From contig JAQBOH010000010.1 in assembly GCA_028288125.1 (NCBI GenBank), positions 1-50,808 of the forward strand: DNA of 50,808 nucleotides, in the 5' to 3' direction. The stretch comes from Mucilaginibacter sp. GTDB taxonomy: Bacteria > Bacteroidota > Bacteroidia > Sphingobacteriales > Sphingobacteriaceae. A program made the translations under genes and the position numbers. Position 1 is the first letter of the stretch; each line of letters starts with the position of its first letter. The notes under the pieces were generated by a model. It made no database searches, had not been told where the DNA came from, and saw only the letters and a program-made list of their open reading frames with translations. This document shows positions 49,906 through 50,808 of this stretch, in pieces.

Positions 49906-50808
49906 TTAGTTATTTACCAGTTTAAAAGCACCTTCGCCGTAACGCAGACCCGTGTTCGGGTATTGATCCAGGATGTTTTGAATAGCCTGCTTATCCTCCG
50001 TTGTGAGGCCAATATCAACTGATGCCGCGTTTTCTCGCAGGTATTTTGTCTTCTTTGTTCCGGGAATGGGAATAATATCATCGCCTTGCGCCAAAACCCA
50101 TGCGAGGGCCAGTTGTGCCGGCGTGCAATTCTTTTGCGCCGCTAAATGGGCGAAGGCATGGGCCAACTGTTGGTTGTTATCCTTATAAGTATCACTGAAC
50201 CGGGGAAGCGTTTTGCGAAAATCATTGTCGCCCAGTTCGTCAACATTCAGCGTATTGGTGATCAATCCGCGCGAAAGCGGGCTGAATGGCACCAATGATA
50301 TGCCCAGCTCACGGCATACGGGGAGTATTTCATTTTCTACATCGCGTGTTAGCAGCGAGTATTCGCTTTGCAGGGCGGCTATTGGATGAACCGCATGCGC
50401 CTTGCGGACAGATGCAGCCGAAGCTTCAGATAAACCAAGATAACGCACCTTTCCTTCTTTTACCAGTTCAGCCATGGCGCCAACCATTTCCTCAACCGGC
50501 ACATTCGGGTCGATACGGTGGGCATAGTATAGGTCGATGGTTTCGATATTTAACCGTTTGAGGCTTTTTTCAACGGCCGATTTAAGATAGGCCGGCGAAC
50601 CGTCGAAGTAAGAACCGGAAGCGCCGGGAAACGCGCCGCCATCTTCTTTTTGCCGGAAACCGAATTTTGTGGCGATGAATACTTTATCGCGGTTGGGCGC
50701 CAGTACTTTTGCAACCAGCTCTTCGTTTAGGCCATTGGCGTAAACGTCGGCTGTATCCCAAAAGTTAATGCCCAGCTCGATCGCCAGGTTTAATGTGGCA
50801 ATGGATTC
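49906..50808 (-). CDS. Aldo/keto reductase, N-terminally truncated by the window end
   Basis: The frame is open from the stop at 49906 to the window edge, giving 300 residues without the true start. The catalytic D-x3-Y (FWDTADVYANG), K (IATKFGF) and H (DLYYAHRIDPN) are all present, then GLSEASAASVRKAH, QSEYSLLTRD, FSPLSRGL and the cofactor-binding IPIPGTKKTKYLRENA. This is the AKR13/YakC-like group of NADPH reductases. A Met inside the frame at 50502 is internal, because family sequence continues upstream of it. It differs from the reductase at 13056 and is not a duplicate of it. Confidence 0.92.
   Translation of the reverse strand, partial: ESIATLNLAIELGINFWDTADVYANGLNEELVAKVLAPNRDKVFIATKFGFRQKEDGGAFPGASGSYFDGSPAYLKSAVEKSLKRLNIETIDLYYAHRIDPNVPVEEMVGAMAELVKEGKVRYLGLSEASAASVRKAHAVHPIAALQSEYSLLTRDVENEILPVCRELGISLVPFSPLSRGLITNTLNVDELGDNDFRKTLPRFSDTYKDNNQQLAHAFAHLAAQKNCTPAQLALAWVLAQGDDIIPIPGTKKTKYLRENAASVDIGLTTEDKQAIQNILDQYPNTGLRYGEGAFKLVNN

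Noticed and set aside
50502..50502. Met at 50502 as the start of the last reductase
   Set aside because: The same frame upstream encodes conserved reductase sequence (DTADVY, ATKFGF, YYAHRID), so the gene begins beyond the window edge.

Overview
The window looks like chromosomal DNA of a Bacteroidota bacterium, most likely Sphingobacteriaceae (Mucilaginibacter/Pedobacter-like). The grounds are: a type IX secretion (gliding-motility-type) C-terminal domain on a 1954-residue surface protein; several TAnnTTTG -7 promoter elements, some with a TTG -33 element 19-20 bp upstream; typical Bacteroidota families (sulfite reductase with a C-terminal HEPN domain, siroheme synthase fused to a TSUP permease, DUF3820, YwbE, M13 peptidase); and dense dispersed short repeats in intergenic DNA. 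Genus assignment is inference. I see no prophage, insertion sequence, CRISPR array, tRNA or rRNA.

Layout. 1-2442 (minus strand): the first 21 codons of rplU with a good promoter, an anchored hypothetical protein, a DAACS-family symporter and a YbjQ-family protein. 2606-3439: a MOSC protein. 3585-11840: an assimilatory sulfur block, namely an Rrf2 regulator, then sulfite reductase-HEPN, cobA (siroheme methylase), a siroheme synthase/TSUP permease fusion, an APS-type cysH, cysD and cysN. Together they would activate sulfate to APS, reduce it to sulfite and then sulfide, make the siroheme that the sulfite reductase needs, and probably move a sulfur oxyanion across the membrane. 11898-15340: MsrA lipoprotein, DUF3820, aldo/keto reductase, hisF, and a solitary HsdR-N-like PD-(D/E)XK protein. 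15341-19146: a membrane protein ending in a receiver domain without a kinase, then valS. 19528-27595: a secreted M13 peptidase facing a giant NHL-repeat protein built as four six-repeat propellers. 27684-32814: metF and metH behind a SAM-I riboswitch. 32938-37503: BI-1 protein, unknown proteins, murQ, a tiny secreted Q/N/R/D-rich protein with a sigma-54-like promoter, and a PhnP-like hydrolase. 37656-42949: a double esterase, a CocE hydrolase and a Tat-signal amidase. 43320-50808: DUF72, DUF1345, YwbE, argH and an ArgE-like M20 deacylase, an MHS-family permease, a membrane protein and a truncated aldo/keto reductase.

The most notable layer is the repeats. Several palindromic families lie between genes, including one 33-bp palindrome at two convergent gene junctions and one 27-bp-arm element inside two amino-acid operons. 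Sequence of the same style also lies in frame inside valS (two sites) and metH (one site), so repeat-derived peptides appear to have been tolerated in essential enzymes. The other main candidates for a second look are the SirC-TSUP fusion, the HEPN domain on sulfite reductase, the 4x6 propeller protein and the orphan membrane receiver protein. Most of the window is otherwise ordinary core metabolism, and I found no clearly new multi-gene system.
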